A stretch of 64,000 bases of DNA from Microbacterium sp. Marseille-Q6965 (lineage in GTDB: Bacteria; Actinomycetota; Actinomycetes; Actinomycetales; Microbacteriaceae), in contig NZ_CAMGZA010000002.1 of assembly GCF_946151065.1 (NCBI RefSeq), forward strand, positions 1 through 64,000. Reading direction: 5' to 3'. Under the pieces are notes generated by a model. It had not been told where the DNA came from. It did no database searches and saw only the letters and a program-made list of their open reading frames with translations. Position 1 is the first letter of the stretch, and each line of letters starts with the position of its first letter. Position numbers and translations under genes: made by a program. This document shows positions 52,807 through 61,321 of this stretch, piece after piece.

Positions 52807-55500
52807 ATGACGACACCGCTGCAGCCCTACGACCTGCGCACCGAGCACCGCCGTGACCCGCTGGGGATCGACGTGCGTGCGCCCAGACTCTCCTGGCGAC
52901 TGCGATCGGCCGATCCGTCCGCCCGCGGCGTCGCCCCGGCCGCCTATCGGATCACGGCCCGCGTCGGAGAGGACATCGTCTGGGACACCGGCCGGGTCGA
53001 GTCCGGTGACGGCACCGGCGTGGAGTTCGGCGGCACCCTCGCCCCGCGCACGCGGTACGACTGGACCCTCGAGGTGTTCGATGCTGCGGGCGAGGCGGCC
53101 GAGCCGGTGTCGGCATGGTTCGAGACGGGGCTGCTCGATCCCGCGGAGATGCGCGGGCGGTGGATCGGGCGCGACGTCAACGCGGACGACCCCGACGCGG
53201 TGCAGGATCCGCCCGTGGACGACGGCATCACGGCGAAGGTGCGCCACATCCCCCCGGCGGCGCATCTGCGCCGCGAGTTCGAGGTCGCCTCGCCGGTCTC
53301 GCGGGCACGCGTCTACGCCACCGCCCGCGGTGTCTACGAGCTGCACCTCAACGGCGCGCGGGTCGGCGACCACGAGCTCGCGCCGGGCTGGACCGACTAC
53401 GACGACCGGATCCAGTACCAGACCTACGACGTCACCGCCGCCTTGCGCCAGGGGGCCAACGCGCTCGGGATCGTGCTGGCCGACGGCTGGTACTCGGGGT
53501 ACGTCGGCTTCGACTCGCGCCGGCAGGGCAACCATTGGGGTGTGGATCCGGAGGCATGGGCGATGCTCGTCGTGGAGCACGAGGACGGCTCGGAGGCGGT
53601 GATCGTCACCGACGGATCCTGGCGGGAGTCCGCCGGTGAGATCCGCTACACCGACATGCTGATGGGCGAGTCCGTCGACCGACGCCGGGCCCTCGGCGCC
53701 TGGACGGAGCCCGGCTACGACGACGCCCGTTGGGCGCCGGCGGCGGAGTTCGGGGACGACCTGTCGCGTCTGGTCGCTCAGGTGGATGAGCCGATCCGGG
53801 TCACCGAGGAGGTCGCCGCCGTCGACGTCTCCCGCGATCCCGACGGGCGGTGGGTCGTCGACTTCGGTCAGAATCTCGTGGGTCGGGTGCGCATCGGGCT
53901 CGGCGCGCTCTCCCGGGGGCACCAGGTGACCCTGCGCCACGGCGAGATGCTGGAGGACGGCCGGCTCTATACGGCCAACCTGCGCACGGCCGAGGCGCGC
54001 GACGTCTACGTCTCGGCGGGCGAGGGGCACGACGTGTTCGAGCCGCGCTTCACGTTTCACGGGTTCCGCTATGTCGAGGTGTCCGGCCTGGACGAGGCCC
54101 CGGATCCGTCATCCGTCGTCGCGGTCGTGATCCACTCCGACACGCCGTTCGTCGGCTCGATCGAGACCTCGAGCGATGACGTGAACCGGCTCATCTCCAA
54201 CATCCGGTGGGGCCAGCGCGGGAACTTCGTGGGGGTGCCGACCGACTGCCCCCAGCGCGACGAGCGGCTGGGGTGGATGGCCGATGCTCAGGTGTTCCTG
54301 CCCACGGCCGCTCTCAACGCCGACGTCGCGTCCTTCTTCACGCGCTGGCTGCACGACGTCCGCCACGCGCAGACGGCCGAGGGAGCGTTCCGCGACGTCG
54401 CGCCGGCCGTGACCGCGTTCTTCCGCCGCGACGGCGCACCGGCGTGGGCCGACGCGGGCACGATCATGCCATGGCACCTGTACCGGGTCTACGGCGACCG
54501 CCGGCTGCTCGGTGACTCCTACGACTCGATGACGAGGTGGGTCGACTTCGTGGAGCGTCACAATCCCGACCTGATCTGGGTCCACCGGGTGGGCAACCAC
54601 TACGGCGATTGGCTGCAGATCGATGCCGAGACCCCGCGCCCGGTGCTGGCCACGGCCTTCTTCGCCCGCTCCGCCGAACTCACCGCCCGCGCGGCAGAGA
54701 CGCTGGGGCGCGCCGAGGACGCCGAGCGTTACGGAGATCTCGCCACGCGCATCAAGCAGCGCTTCCGAGAGGCGTTCATCGCCGACGACGGGCGGATCGA
54801 GGGAGACACCCAGACGGTCTACCTCCTCGCCCTCGCGTTCGGGCTCGTCCCCGAACGGGAGCGGCGCGTGTTCGCGGATCACCTCGTCCGCACGATCGAG
54901 GCGCATGACGGGCTGCTCACGACGGGCTTCGTCGGCGTCGCGCTGCTGTGCCCCGTGCTCACCGAGATCGGCCGCAGCGATCTGGCGTTCGCCCTGTTGG
55001 AGACGGACCGTTATCCGTCGTGGCTGTACTCCGTGCGGCACGGGGCCACGACCATCTGGGAGCGCTGGGACGGCTGGACGGAGCACGCCGGCTTCCAGTC
55101 GGTGGAGATGAACTCCTTCAACCACTACTCCCTGGGGTCCGTGGGCGAGTGGCTCTACCGGCACGTGGCCGGCATCGACCAGACCGAGGATTCGGTGGCG
55201 TACGGGCGGCTCCGCGTGGCGCCGCAGCTCGGGGGCACGCTGACGAGCGTGGCCGCGTCGCACGAGACCGCACGCGGACGCGTCGCGACGGCGTGGCGCC
55301 GCGACGGGGATCGCGCGCGCTTCGACCTGGAGGTGCCGCCCGGTGTCGTGGCCGAGGTGACGCTGCCGGCCGTTGCCGACGTGACCGAGGGCGGCGTCCC
55401 GCTGCCCCGCGCCGACGGGGTCGACGACGTGCGGAGCGTTCCCGGAGGGGTGACGTTCACGGCCGCCTCCGGTCGCTACGCGTTCGACTTCGCGGTCTGA
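52807..55500 (+). CDS. GH78 alpha-L-rhamnosidase
   Basis: An 897-residue glycoside hydrolase family 78 enzyme that releases terminal L-rhamnose. It has N-terminal beta domains (RAPRLSWRL, ARVYATARGVYELHLNGARVGD), then the (alpha/alpha)6 catalytic domain with the hallmark GVPTDCPQRDERLGWMADAQVF holding acidic catalytic residues, AGTIMPWHLYRVYGD, and WLYSVRHGATTIWERWDGW near the C-terminus. There is no signal peptide, so it acts inside the cell. GAAGGA precedes ATG 52807 at good spacing. Confidence 0.93.
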   Translation: MTTPLQPYDLRTEHRRDPLGIDVRAPRLSWRLRSADPSARGVAPAAYRITARVGEDIVWDTGRVESGDGTGVEFGGTLAPRTRYDWTLEVFDAAGEAAEPVSAWFETGLLDPAEMRGRWIGRDVNADDPDAVQDPPVDDGITAKVRHIPPAAHLRREFEVASPVSRARVYATARGVYELHLNGARVGDHELAPGWTDYDDRIQYQTYDVTAALRQGANALGIVLADGWYSGYVGFDSRRQGNHWGVDPEAWAMLVVEHEDGSEAVIVTDGSWRESAGEIRYTDMLMGESVDRRRALGAWTEPGYDDARWAPAAEFGDDLSRLVAQVDEPIRVTEEVAAVDVSRDPDGRWVVDFGQNLVGRVRIGLGALSRGHQVTLRHGEMLEDGRLYTANLRTAEARDVYVSAGEGHDVFEPRFTFHGFRYVEVSGLDEAPDPSSVVAVVIHSDTPFVGSIETSSDDVNRLISNIRWGQRGNFVGVPTDCPQRDERLGWMADAQVFLPTAALNADVASFFTRWLHDVRHAQTAEGAFRDVAPAVTAFFRRDGAPAWADAGTIMPWHLYRVYGDRRLLGDSYDSMTRWVDFVERHNPDLIWVHRVGNHYGDWLQIDAETPRPVLATAFFARSAELTARAAETLGRAEDAERYGDLATRIKQRFREAFIADDGRIEGDTQTVYLLALAFGLVPERERRVFADHLVRTIEAHDGLLTTGFVGVALLCPVLTEIGRSDLAFALLETDRYPSWLYSVRHGATTIWERWDGWTEHAGFQSVEMNSFNHYSLGSVGEWLYRHVAGIDQTEDSVAYGRLRVAPQLGGTLTSVAASHETARGRVATAWRRDGDRARFDLEVPPGVVAEVTLPAVADVTEGGVPLPRADGVDDVRSVPGGVTFTAASGRYAFDFAV

Positions 55501-55513
55501 GGGCTCGGAGCCC
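55501..55513 (+). terminator. Short hairpin after GH78
   Basis: GGGCT-CGG-AGCCC directly follows the stop codon. It is short and may be a weak terminator or mRNA 3' end stabiliser. Confidence 0.4.
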
Positions 55514-55546
55514 TCAGGAGCCGGCCCTCGGTGTGGGGGGGCGGGA

Positions 55547-55558
55547 TGAGTCGATTCA
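55547..55558. promoter_or_regulatory. LacI-type operator TGAGTCGATTCA
   Basis: One symmetric-pair mismatch from the regulon palindrome. It lies 21 bp upstream of a TAGGGT -10 (55580-55585), around the expected -35, which suggests repression or autoregulation of the lacI gene. Confidence 0.6.
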
Positions 55559-55604
55559 TTCGCGCGGGATCACGCGCGGTAGGGTGCGAGTTCGGGAGGT
55601 GGCG

Positions 55605-56609
55605 ATGGTCGTCAGCATCCGCGACGTCGCGGCGCGCGCCGGGGTGTCGGTCGGGACGGTGTCGAACGTGCTCAACCGCCCCGACGCGGTGTCGGCGACC
55701 ACCGTGGAGCGCGTCCGCGAGGCGATCGCAGAGCTCGGCTACGTGCGCAACGACGCCGCGCGGCAACTGCGTGCCGGCCGCAGTCGCAGCATCGGCCTCG
55801 TCGTCCTCGATTCCGCCAATCCCTTCTTCGCCGAAGTCTCCCGCGGTGCCGAAGAGGAGGCAGCGGCTCACGGGCTCGCCGTCCTTGTGGGCAACAGCGA
55901 CGAGCGGCCCGAGCGCGAGGCGGGGTATCTCGAACTGTTCGAGCAGCAGCGCGTGTCGGGGGTGCTCATCTCACCCATCGCCGAGCGGTTCGACATGCTG
56001 CTGCGGTTGCGCGACAACGGAATCCCGGTGGTCCTCGTCGATCGCGCCGCCCCGGGGTCCGGGCTGTCGTCGGTGGCCGTCGACGACGTGCGCGGCGGCT
56101 ATCTCGCCGCCCGGCACCTCGTCGAGACCGGCCGCCGGCGCATCGTCTACGTCGGGGGACCCCAGACGCTGCGCCAGGTCGCCGACCGTCTCGCGGGAGC
56201 GAGGGCCGCGATCGCGGAGGCCGCCGGCGCGCAGCTCGAGATCGTCACGCGGCCGTCGCTCTCCGTGCTGGAGGGCAGGGCTGCCGCGCAGGAGATCTTG
56301 GCGCGCCCCGCGCGGGACCGTCCCGACGCGGTGTTCGCCGCCAATGATCTGCTCGCCACGGGCGCGCTGCAGGCGTTCGTCATGGACGGCTCGGTGAGGG
56401 TGCCTCGCGACGTCGCGCTCATCGGCTACGACGACATCGACTTCGCGTCGTCCGCCATCGTGCCCTTCTCGTCGGTGCGCCAGCCCAGCCGCCTGATCGG
56501 CGAGACGGCCATGCGCATTCTGCGCGAGGAGACGACGGGCGCGGCCACCGAGCCGCGCGACGTCCTGTTCGAGCCCGAGCTCATCGTCCGCGCCTCCACC
56601 GCCGGCTGA
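55605..56609 (+). CDS. LacI-family regulator, candidate rhamnose-regulon repressor
   Basis: A 334-residue repressor. The DNA-binding domain is SIRDVAARAGVSVGTVSNVLNRPDAV with the minor-groove hinge NDAARQLRAG. The sensor domain has SIGLVVLDSANPFFAEV and ALIGYDDIDFASSAIVPFSSVRQP. Its own promoter region has the shared palindrome, so this and the LacI at 48306 are the two candidates for controlling the regulon. ATG 55605 has GGGAGG upstream. Confidence 0.87.
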   Translation: MVVSIRDVAARAGVSVGTVSNVLNRPDAVSATTVERVREAIAELGYVRNDAARQLRAGRSRSIGLVVLDSANPFFAEVSRGAEEEAAAHGLAVLVGNSDERPEREAGYLELFEQQRVSGVLISPIAERFDMLLRLRDNGIPVVLVDRAAPGSGLSSVAVDDVRGGYLAARHLVETGRRRIVYVGGPQTLRQVADRLAGARAAIAEAAGAQLEIVTRPSLSVLEGRAAAQEILARPARDRPDAVFAANDLLATGALQAFVMDGSVRVPRDVALIGYDDIDFASSAIVPFSSVRQPSRLIGETAMRILREETTGAATEPRDVLFEPELIVRASTAG

Positions 56610-56625
56610 GCCTGCAGAGCCTGCT

Positions 56626-56667
56626 GTTCCGGCCGGCCTCGCCTGGCGGCGCTCGCCCGGCCGGAAC
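56626..56667. terminator. 11-bp inverted repeat, bidirectional terminator
   Basis: GTTCCGGCCGG at 56626-56636 pairs perfectly with CCGGCCGGAAC at 56657-56667 over a 20-nt loop. It lies between the convergent lacI and helicase genes. Confidence 0.7.
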
Positions 56668-56669
56668 GA

Positions 56670-56712
56670 GCGAGCCGAAGGCGAGGGCCGTCAGCCCGCA
56701 CCTTCGGCTCGC
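56670..56712. terminator. 12-bp inverted repeat next to the first terminator
   Basis: GCGAGCCGAAGG-type stem at 56670-56681 pairs with 56701-56712 over a 19-nt loop. With the neighbouring hairpin it forms a tandem terminator shielding the rhamnose island from the helicase gene. Confidence 0.65.
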
Positions 56713-56723
56713 GCCGGTTCGGC

Positions 56724-58232
56724 TCAGCCCTGAGCGCGTCGGTTGGTGCGCGGCGCGGACGACCCCGACGACGTGCTGTACACCGCGGGGGCACCCGACC
56801 TGCCGCCGGCACCCTGGCCGGTGCGGCGCTGGCCCTGGCCGGCGCCGGCGGAGCCCTGACCGGATCCGCCGCGGCGGCGGCGGGAGCCCGAGCGGCCGGA
56901 ACCGCCCTCCCGCGGCGTCTGAGAGGCGACGTCGCCCGAGCGCGCGGCGCGCTTGCGGCGGGCGTTGGCGCCCTGCGACTGTCCGCCGCCCGTGGCACCG
57001 GGCGCCGGCGCGTTGCCCGCGCCGGGCAGGCCCGCACCGGGGGCGACGTGCGGGGCGACCTCGCCGATGAGCGAGACGACCGCCGGGTGGGACGGGGTGA
57101 CCGCCTGAGGCTGCACCGAGATCGCCGCTCGACGCAGCAGATCCCTCGTGTCGCGGCGCTGGGCAGGGAGCATGATCGTCACGACGTCACCGGAGGACCC
57201 GGCACGGGCCGTGCGGCCGCTGCGGTGCAGGTATGCCTTGTGCTCGGCGGGCGGATCGACGTGCACGACCAGCTCGATGCCGTCCACGTGCACGCCGCGA
57301 GCCGCGACGTCGGTGGCGACGAGCACGCGCACCGCGCCGGAGGCGAAGTCGGCGAGGTTGCGGTCGCGCGCGTTCTGCGACAGGTTGCCGTGCAGGTCGA
57401 CGGCCGGGATGCCCTTGGCCGTCAGCTGGCGGGCCAGCTTCTTGGCCTGGTGCTTGGTGCGGGTGAACAGGATGCGCCGGGCGGCTCCCGAAGCGAGAGC
57501 GAAGACGAGGTCGTTCTTGGCCTCGGCCTCCACCTCGAAGACGTGGTGCGTCATGTCCGGCACCGGCGACTCCGCGGAGTCGATCGCATGGTGCACCGGG
57601 TTGCTCAGGAAGCGCGTCACGAGCTTGTCGATGCCGTTGTCGAGCGTCGCGGAGAAGAACATGCGCTGCCCGCCCGCGGGCGTCTGCGACAGCAGGCGCG
57701 TCACGCCCGGCAGGAAGCCGAGGTCGGCCATGTGATCGGCCTCGTCGAGCACCGTCACGGCGACGCGGTCGAGGCGCACGATCTTCTGCGAGATGAGGTC
57801 CTCGAGGCGGCCGGGGCAGGCGACGACGATGTCGACCCCACCGCGCAGCGCGCTCTCCTGCGGGCGCTGCGAGACGCCGCCGAAGATCGTCGTGGTCTTG
57901 AGGCCCTGCGCCTGGGCGAGGGGCTCGACGACGCGGGCGATCTGCGTGGCCAGCTCACGGGTGGGGGCCAGGACGAGGCCCGTGGGCGCGCCGGCGCGGC
58001 GCTCGGCACCGAGAGCGGCCAGCCGGGCGACGAGCGGGATCGCGAAGGCGAGCGTCTTGCCCGATCCGGTCTTGCCGCGCCCGAGCACGTCGCGACCGGC
58101 GAGGGTCGAGGGCAGCGTGGCCTGCTGGATGGGGAAGGGGGTGGGGCGCCCTTCGGCGACGAGCACGTCGACGAGGCGGGCGGGCACGCCGAGGTCGGCG
58201 AAGGTGGGGGTCTGCGTGGTCGCAGAGGTCAT
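56724..58232 (-). CDS. DEAD-box RNA helicase
   Basis: A 502-residue RhlE/CsdA-like helicase. Motifs in order: Q-motif region with FPIQQATLP, Walker A GKTGSGKT, VLDEADHMADLGF (motif II DEAD), FFSAT (motif III), and the C-terminal ATDVAARGVHVDG and HRSGRTARAG (motifs V and VI). The last 90 or so residues are a disordered Gly/Ser/Arg/Gln-rich tail typical of RNA-binding. It likely remodels ribosomal or mRNA structures, as in cold adaptation. A long leader precedes it. Confidence 0.92.
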   Translation of the reverse strand: MTSATTQTPTFADLGVPARLVDVLVAEGRPTPFPIQQATLPSTLAGRDVLGRGKTGSGKTLAFAIPLVARLAALGAERRAGAPTGLVLAPTRELATQIARVVEPLAQAQGLKTTTIFGGVSQRPQESALRGGVDIVVACPGRLEDLISQKIVRLDRVAVTVLDEADHMADLGFLPGVTRLLSQTPAGGQRMFFSATLDNGIDKLVTRFLSNPVHHAIDSAESPVPDMTHHVFEVEAEAKNDLVFALASGAARRILFTRTKHQAKKLARQLTAKGIPAVDLHGNLSQNARDRNLADFASGAVRVLVATDVAARGVHVDGIELVVHVDPPAEHKAYLHRSGRTARAGSSGDVVTIMLPAQRRDTRDLLRRAAISVQPQAVTPSHPAVVSLIGEVAPHVAPGAGLPGAGNAPAPGATGGGQSQGANARRKRAARSGDVASQTPREGGSGRSGSRRRRGGSGQGSAGAGQGQRRTGQGAGGRSGAPAVYSTSSGSSAPRTNRRAQG

Positions 58233-58420
58233 GGATTCTCTTTCGGATGATCCGCGCGGCGCGCACGACGGTCCGAGGGAGCGGACGCGAGCACGCGGCG
58301 GAAGGATGGCGAACGCGGCGGAATCGCCGGTCCGTTCGCCGCGGCAGTCGCAGAGCGCAGAGGGCGCTCGATGAAGGCACGACGAGGCGCCACGGAGAAC
58401 GCGGCGCTGTATCGAGCCTA
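58233..58420 (-). promoter_or_regulatory. Long 5' leader of the DEAD-box helicase gene
   Basis: A minus-strand TAGGCT at 58415-58420 is the best -10 candidate, giving an untranslated leader of about 175 nt before ATG 58232. The region is GC-rich with several possible hairpins. Long leaders are common for cold-shock helicases and often regulate them. The assignment rests on the -10 match alone; no clear -35 is seen. Confidence 0.3.
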
Positions 58421-58458
58421 GCAGTCGCGGCCGAGCACGCGCGCCGCGGCGGATTGCG

Positions 58459-59499
58459 TCAGGTGCGGGGCCGCGCGGTCGAGCGCCGCACGCGCAGCTC
58501 GTACGGCAGCGGGGTGTCGGCGGGCGCGGCCTCGTCGACGCTCGGCTCGAGCTGCATCAGCAGGATGTCGACCGCCCGGGCTCCCTGCGTGCGCGGGAAC
58601 TGCGCGACGGTCGTCAGGCCGAAGAACTCGGCCAGGTCGTGATCGTCCACGCCGGCGATCGAGACGTCGCCCGGCACGTCGAGGCCGAGGTCGCGGGCCG
58701 CGAGCATCGCGCCGAACGCCATCTCGTCGGAGGCGGCGAAGATCGCCGTCGGCCGATCACGCCGCGGCGCCCCGAGCAGCTGCTTGGCCGCGGCGTAACC
58801 GCCCTGCACCGTGAAGTCCGCCTGCGCGATGAGGCCCGGTTCCGGATCGAGCCCCGCGTCCGCGAGAGCCTGCTGCCAGCCGCGCAGTCTCTTGTCGGGC
58901 ATGTGGAAGTCGAGGTCCGACGCGCGGTCGCCACCGATGATGCCGATGCGGCGGTGGTCCAGGCCGATGAGGTGCTCCGTGGCGAGCCGGGCCACGGCGA
59001 CGTCGTCGATCATGAGCGTGGGCACCCCCGGAATGGGGCCTCCCACACCGACGTGCGGCTTGCCGATGGCGCGCAGGCTGCCGAGCTCGGCGTCGGTGAG
59101 CTCGAGCGCCACGGCGATCACGGCGTCGACCCGCTGGCGCAGCAGGAACTGCTCGAACACCATCGCCCGCTCGCCGTCGTGCCCGGCGAGGTTGTAGAGG
59201 GTCACGTCGTAGCCGGCGTGCATGAGCCGCTGCTGCGCGCCCTCCAGTACCGAGGAGAAGTACCACCGTCCGAGGAACGGCAGCACGATGCCCACGTTGC
59301 GGGTGCGGCCGCTGGCGAGGCTCGACGCCGCCTGGGAGACGACGTACCCGAGCTCGCGCGCTGCCTGGAGCACCCGCTCGCGGGCGGCCTCGGACACGTG
59401 GCCGCGCCCGGACAGGGCGCGCGAGACGGTGGCGGTGGACACCCCCGCCAGTCGCGCCACCTCGGCGATGCTCACGCCCCGGCCCGTCCCGATCGTCAC
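58459..59499 (-). CDS. LacI-family regulator of the alpha-glucoside locus
   Basis: A 346-residue repressor with DNA-binding domain SIAEVARLAGVSTATVSRALSGRGHV and hinge VVSQAASSLASG, then the sugar-sensing fold (NVGIVLPFLGRWYFSSVLEG, SIAGVDDHDLAEFFGLTTVAQFP). The GTG at 59499 overlaps the stop of the GH13 gene by GTGA, so it is translationally coupled to it. A GTG at 59475 is an alternative start. It probably binds the two cre-like sites at 61158 and 61266. Confidence 0.86.
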   Translation of the reverse strand: MTIGTGRGVSIAEVARLAGVSTATVSRALSGRGHVSEAARERVLQAARELGYVVSQAASSLASGRTRNVGIVLPFLGRWYFSSVLEGAQQRLMHAGYDVTLYNLAGHDGERAMVFEQFLLRQRVDAVIAVALELTDAELGSLRAIGKPHVGVGGPIPGVPTLMIDDVAVARLATEHLIGLDHRRIGIIGGDRASDLDFHMPDKRLRGWQQALADAGLDPEPGLIAQADFTVQGGYAAAKQLLGAPRRDRPTAIFAASDEMAFGAMLAARDLGLDVPGDVSIAGVDDHDLAEFFGLTTVAQFPRTQGARAVDILLMQLEPSVDEAAPADTPLPYELRVRRSTARPRT

Positions 59500-61127
59500 G
59501 CGCGGACGAGCCAGGCGGCGGTGTCGGTCGGGATCTCGCCCTCGACCGGCCCGCTGCCGATGAGCACGCGGAGGCCCTCCGGCACCGGCACGGGGGAGGC
59601 GCCGAGGTTGGCGATGACGGTGACGGCTCCATTGCGGAAGGCGAGGGCGCCCTCCGGGGCGCTGTCGACCCACTCGAATCGTCCGTCGCCCAGGTCCTGC
59701 TCGCCGCGCAGGCGCAGCAGCTCCCGGTACAGGCTCAGGGTCGAGTCGGGGTCGGGCGCCTGCGCGTCGCGCGCCAGCCGCGCCCACTCGGGCGGCTGCG
59801 GCAGCCACGAGGCGCCCGTCGTGCTGAAGCCGTACGCCGGAGCCTGCCCCTCCCACGGAATCGGAACGCGGCAGCCGTCGCGCCCGTAGCGTTCGCCGTC
59901 GGTGCGGAACCAGGTGGGGTCCTGTCGGGCCTCGTCGGGGAGGTCGATGACCTCGGGCAGTCCCAGTTCCTCACCCTGGTACAGGTACGCCGATCCGGGC
60001 AGCGCGAGCATCAGCGTGGTGGCGGCGCGGGCGCGGCGCAGACCGACGACGGGGTCGGGCTTGCCGGGCGAGGCCGGGCCGATGCCGTGCCCCTGCGGGT
60101 GGTCGGCGCCCAGCGCGAGCCGGGACGCGTGCCGGATGACGTCGTGATTCGACAGCACCCAGGTGGTCGGCGCGCCCACGCCGCCGAAGGCGCGGAACGA
60201 CTCGTCGATCACCTCGCGCAGCTGCGCGGCGTCCCAGTCGGCCATGAGGTATGGGAAGTTGAACGCCTGGTGCATCTCGTCCGGGCGCACCCACAGCGCG
60301 GTCTCCTCGGCGGTGGGCATCCATGCCTCGGCGCAGAGCGCGCGGTCGCCGGGGTACTCGGCGAGCAGGCGGTGCCAGTCCCGGTAGATCTCGTGCACGC
60401 CCTCCTGCCCCCAGTACGGCACCGGCTCGTTGCCGCCCATCGAGTCGGTGTCCTCCGGCGGCATGTAGTCGGGCAGCTCGTCGTGCTTGACGAGGCCGTG
60501 TGCCACGTCCACGCGGAAGCCGTCGACGCCGCGGTCGAGCCAGAAGCGCAGGATGCGGCGGAACTCCTCGCGCACCTCCTCGTTCGCCCAGTCGAAGTCG
60601 GGCTGCGAGGAGTCGAACAGGTGCAGGTACCACTGACCGGGCCGGCCATCGGCCTCCGTGACGCGCGTCCAGGCAGGGCCGCCGAACACCGACTGCCAGT
60701 TGTTCGGCGGCAGCTCACCGTGCTCGCCCTTGCCGTCGCGGAACATGTAGCGCGCGCGCTCGCGGCTGCCGGGGGCCGCGGCGAGCGCGGCCTGGAACCA
60801 CGGGTGCTGGTCCGAGGAGTGATTCGGGACGAGGTCCACGATCACCCGGATGCCGCGCTCGTGCGCCGCCGCCAGCATGTCGTCGAAATCCGCGAGCGTG
60901 CCGAACAGGGGGTCGACGTCGCAGTAGTCCGCCACGTCGTACCCGGCGTCCTTCTGGGGCGACGTCATGAACGGCGAGAGCCAGATCGCGTCGATGCCGA
61001 GGTCCCTCAGTGCATCCAGGCGGGAGGTCACGCCCGGCAGGTCGCCGACCCCGTCGCCGTTCGCGTCGGCGAACGAGCGCGGGTAGATCTGGTAGATCAC
61101 GGCGGTGCGCCACCATTCGGAAGTCAT
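59496..61127 (-). CDS. GH13 alpha-glucosidase / oligo-1,6-glucosidase
   Basis: A 543-residue glycoside hydrolase family 13 enzyme. AVIYQIYPRSFADANGDGVGDL is the classic start. The catalytic nucleophile is Asp207 (DGFRVDVAHGL), the acid/base Glu267 (LCAEAW) and the transition-state Asp329 (LSNHDV). Without a signal peptide it acts in the cytoplasm on imported malto- or isomalto-oligosaccharides. The ATG at 61127 lies 6 nt after a TAGAGT -10 hexamer, so the mRNA is probably leaderless. Confidence 0.93.
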   Translation of the reverse strand: MTSEWWRTAVIYQIYPRSFADANGDGVGDLPGVTSRLDALRDLGIDAIWLSPFMTSPQKDAGYDVADYCDVDPLFGTLADFDDMLAAAHERGIRVIVDLVPNHSSDQHPWFQAALAAAPGSRERARYMFRDGKGEHGELPPNNWQSVFGGPAWTRVTEADGRPGQWYLHLFDSSQPDFDWANEEVREEFRRILRFWLDRGVDGFRVDVAHGLVKHDELPDYMPPEDTDSMGGNEPVPYWGQEGVHEIYRDWHRLLAEYPGDRALCAEAWMPTAEETALWVRPDEMHQAFNFPYLMADWDAAQLREVIDESFRAFGGVGAPTTWVLSNHDVIRHASRLALGADHPQGHGIGPASPGKPDPVVGLRRARAATTLMLALPGSAYLYQGEELGLPEVIDLPDEARQDPTWFRTDGERYGRDGCRVPIPWEGQAPAYGFSTTGASWLPQPPEWARLARDAQAPDPDSTLSLYRELLRLRGEQDLGDGRFEWVDSAPEGALAFRNGAVTVIANLGASPVPVPEGLRVLIGSGPVEGEIPTDTAAWLVRA

Positions 61128-61133
61128 GCGTGC

Positions 61134-61162
61134 ACTCTAGGGGAATGGCCGGATTTCTGGAA
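61134..61162 (-). promoter_or_regulatory. Promoter of GH13-lacI operon
   Basis: Minus strand: TTCCAG (about 61157-61162), 17-nt spacer, TAGAGT (61134-61139), then 6 nt to ATG 61127. The -35 overlaps the cre-like operator at 61158-61171. Confidence 0.55.
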
Positions 61163-61171
61163 ACGCTTGCA
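61158..61171. promoter_or_regulatory. cre-like LacI operator TGGAAACGCTTGCA
   Basis: Matches the TGNAANCGNTTNCA pattern of LacI/CcpA-family sites exactly. It overlaps the -35 of the GH13 promoter. Confidence 0.75.
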
Positions 61172-61235
61172 GGCAAGTTGCTCGCACCCGGGCGGATCAC
61201 GGATCCATATCGACGCGGTTTCGGCCCGAGCAGAC

Positions 61236-61258
61236 GTTTGCGCATCCGGTTTGCGCAT
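61236..61258 (+). repeat. 10-bp direct repeat GTTTGCGCAT
   Basis: The 10-mer occurs at 61236-61245 and 61249-61258 in the divergent mal promoter region, with a 13-bp period. It may be a binding site for a second regulator; no factor is known. Confidence 0.5.
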
Positions 61259-61265
61259 GTCACGC

Positions 61266-61279
61266 TGTAACCGCTTGCA
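61266..61279. promoter_or_regulatory. cre-like LacI operator TGTAACCGCTTGCA
   Basis: Second exact match to TGNAANCGNTTNCA, 43 bp upstream of the binding-protein gene and 108 bp from the first site. The pair would allow one repressor to control both directions. Confidence 0.75.
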
Positions 61280-61321
61280 GAATCCGGCGACGGCGCCGGG
61301 CCGAATCAGAAGGGCACACCA

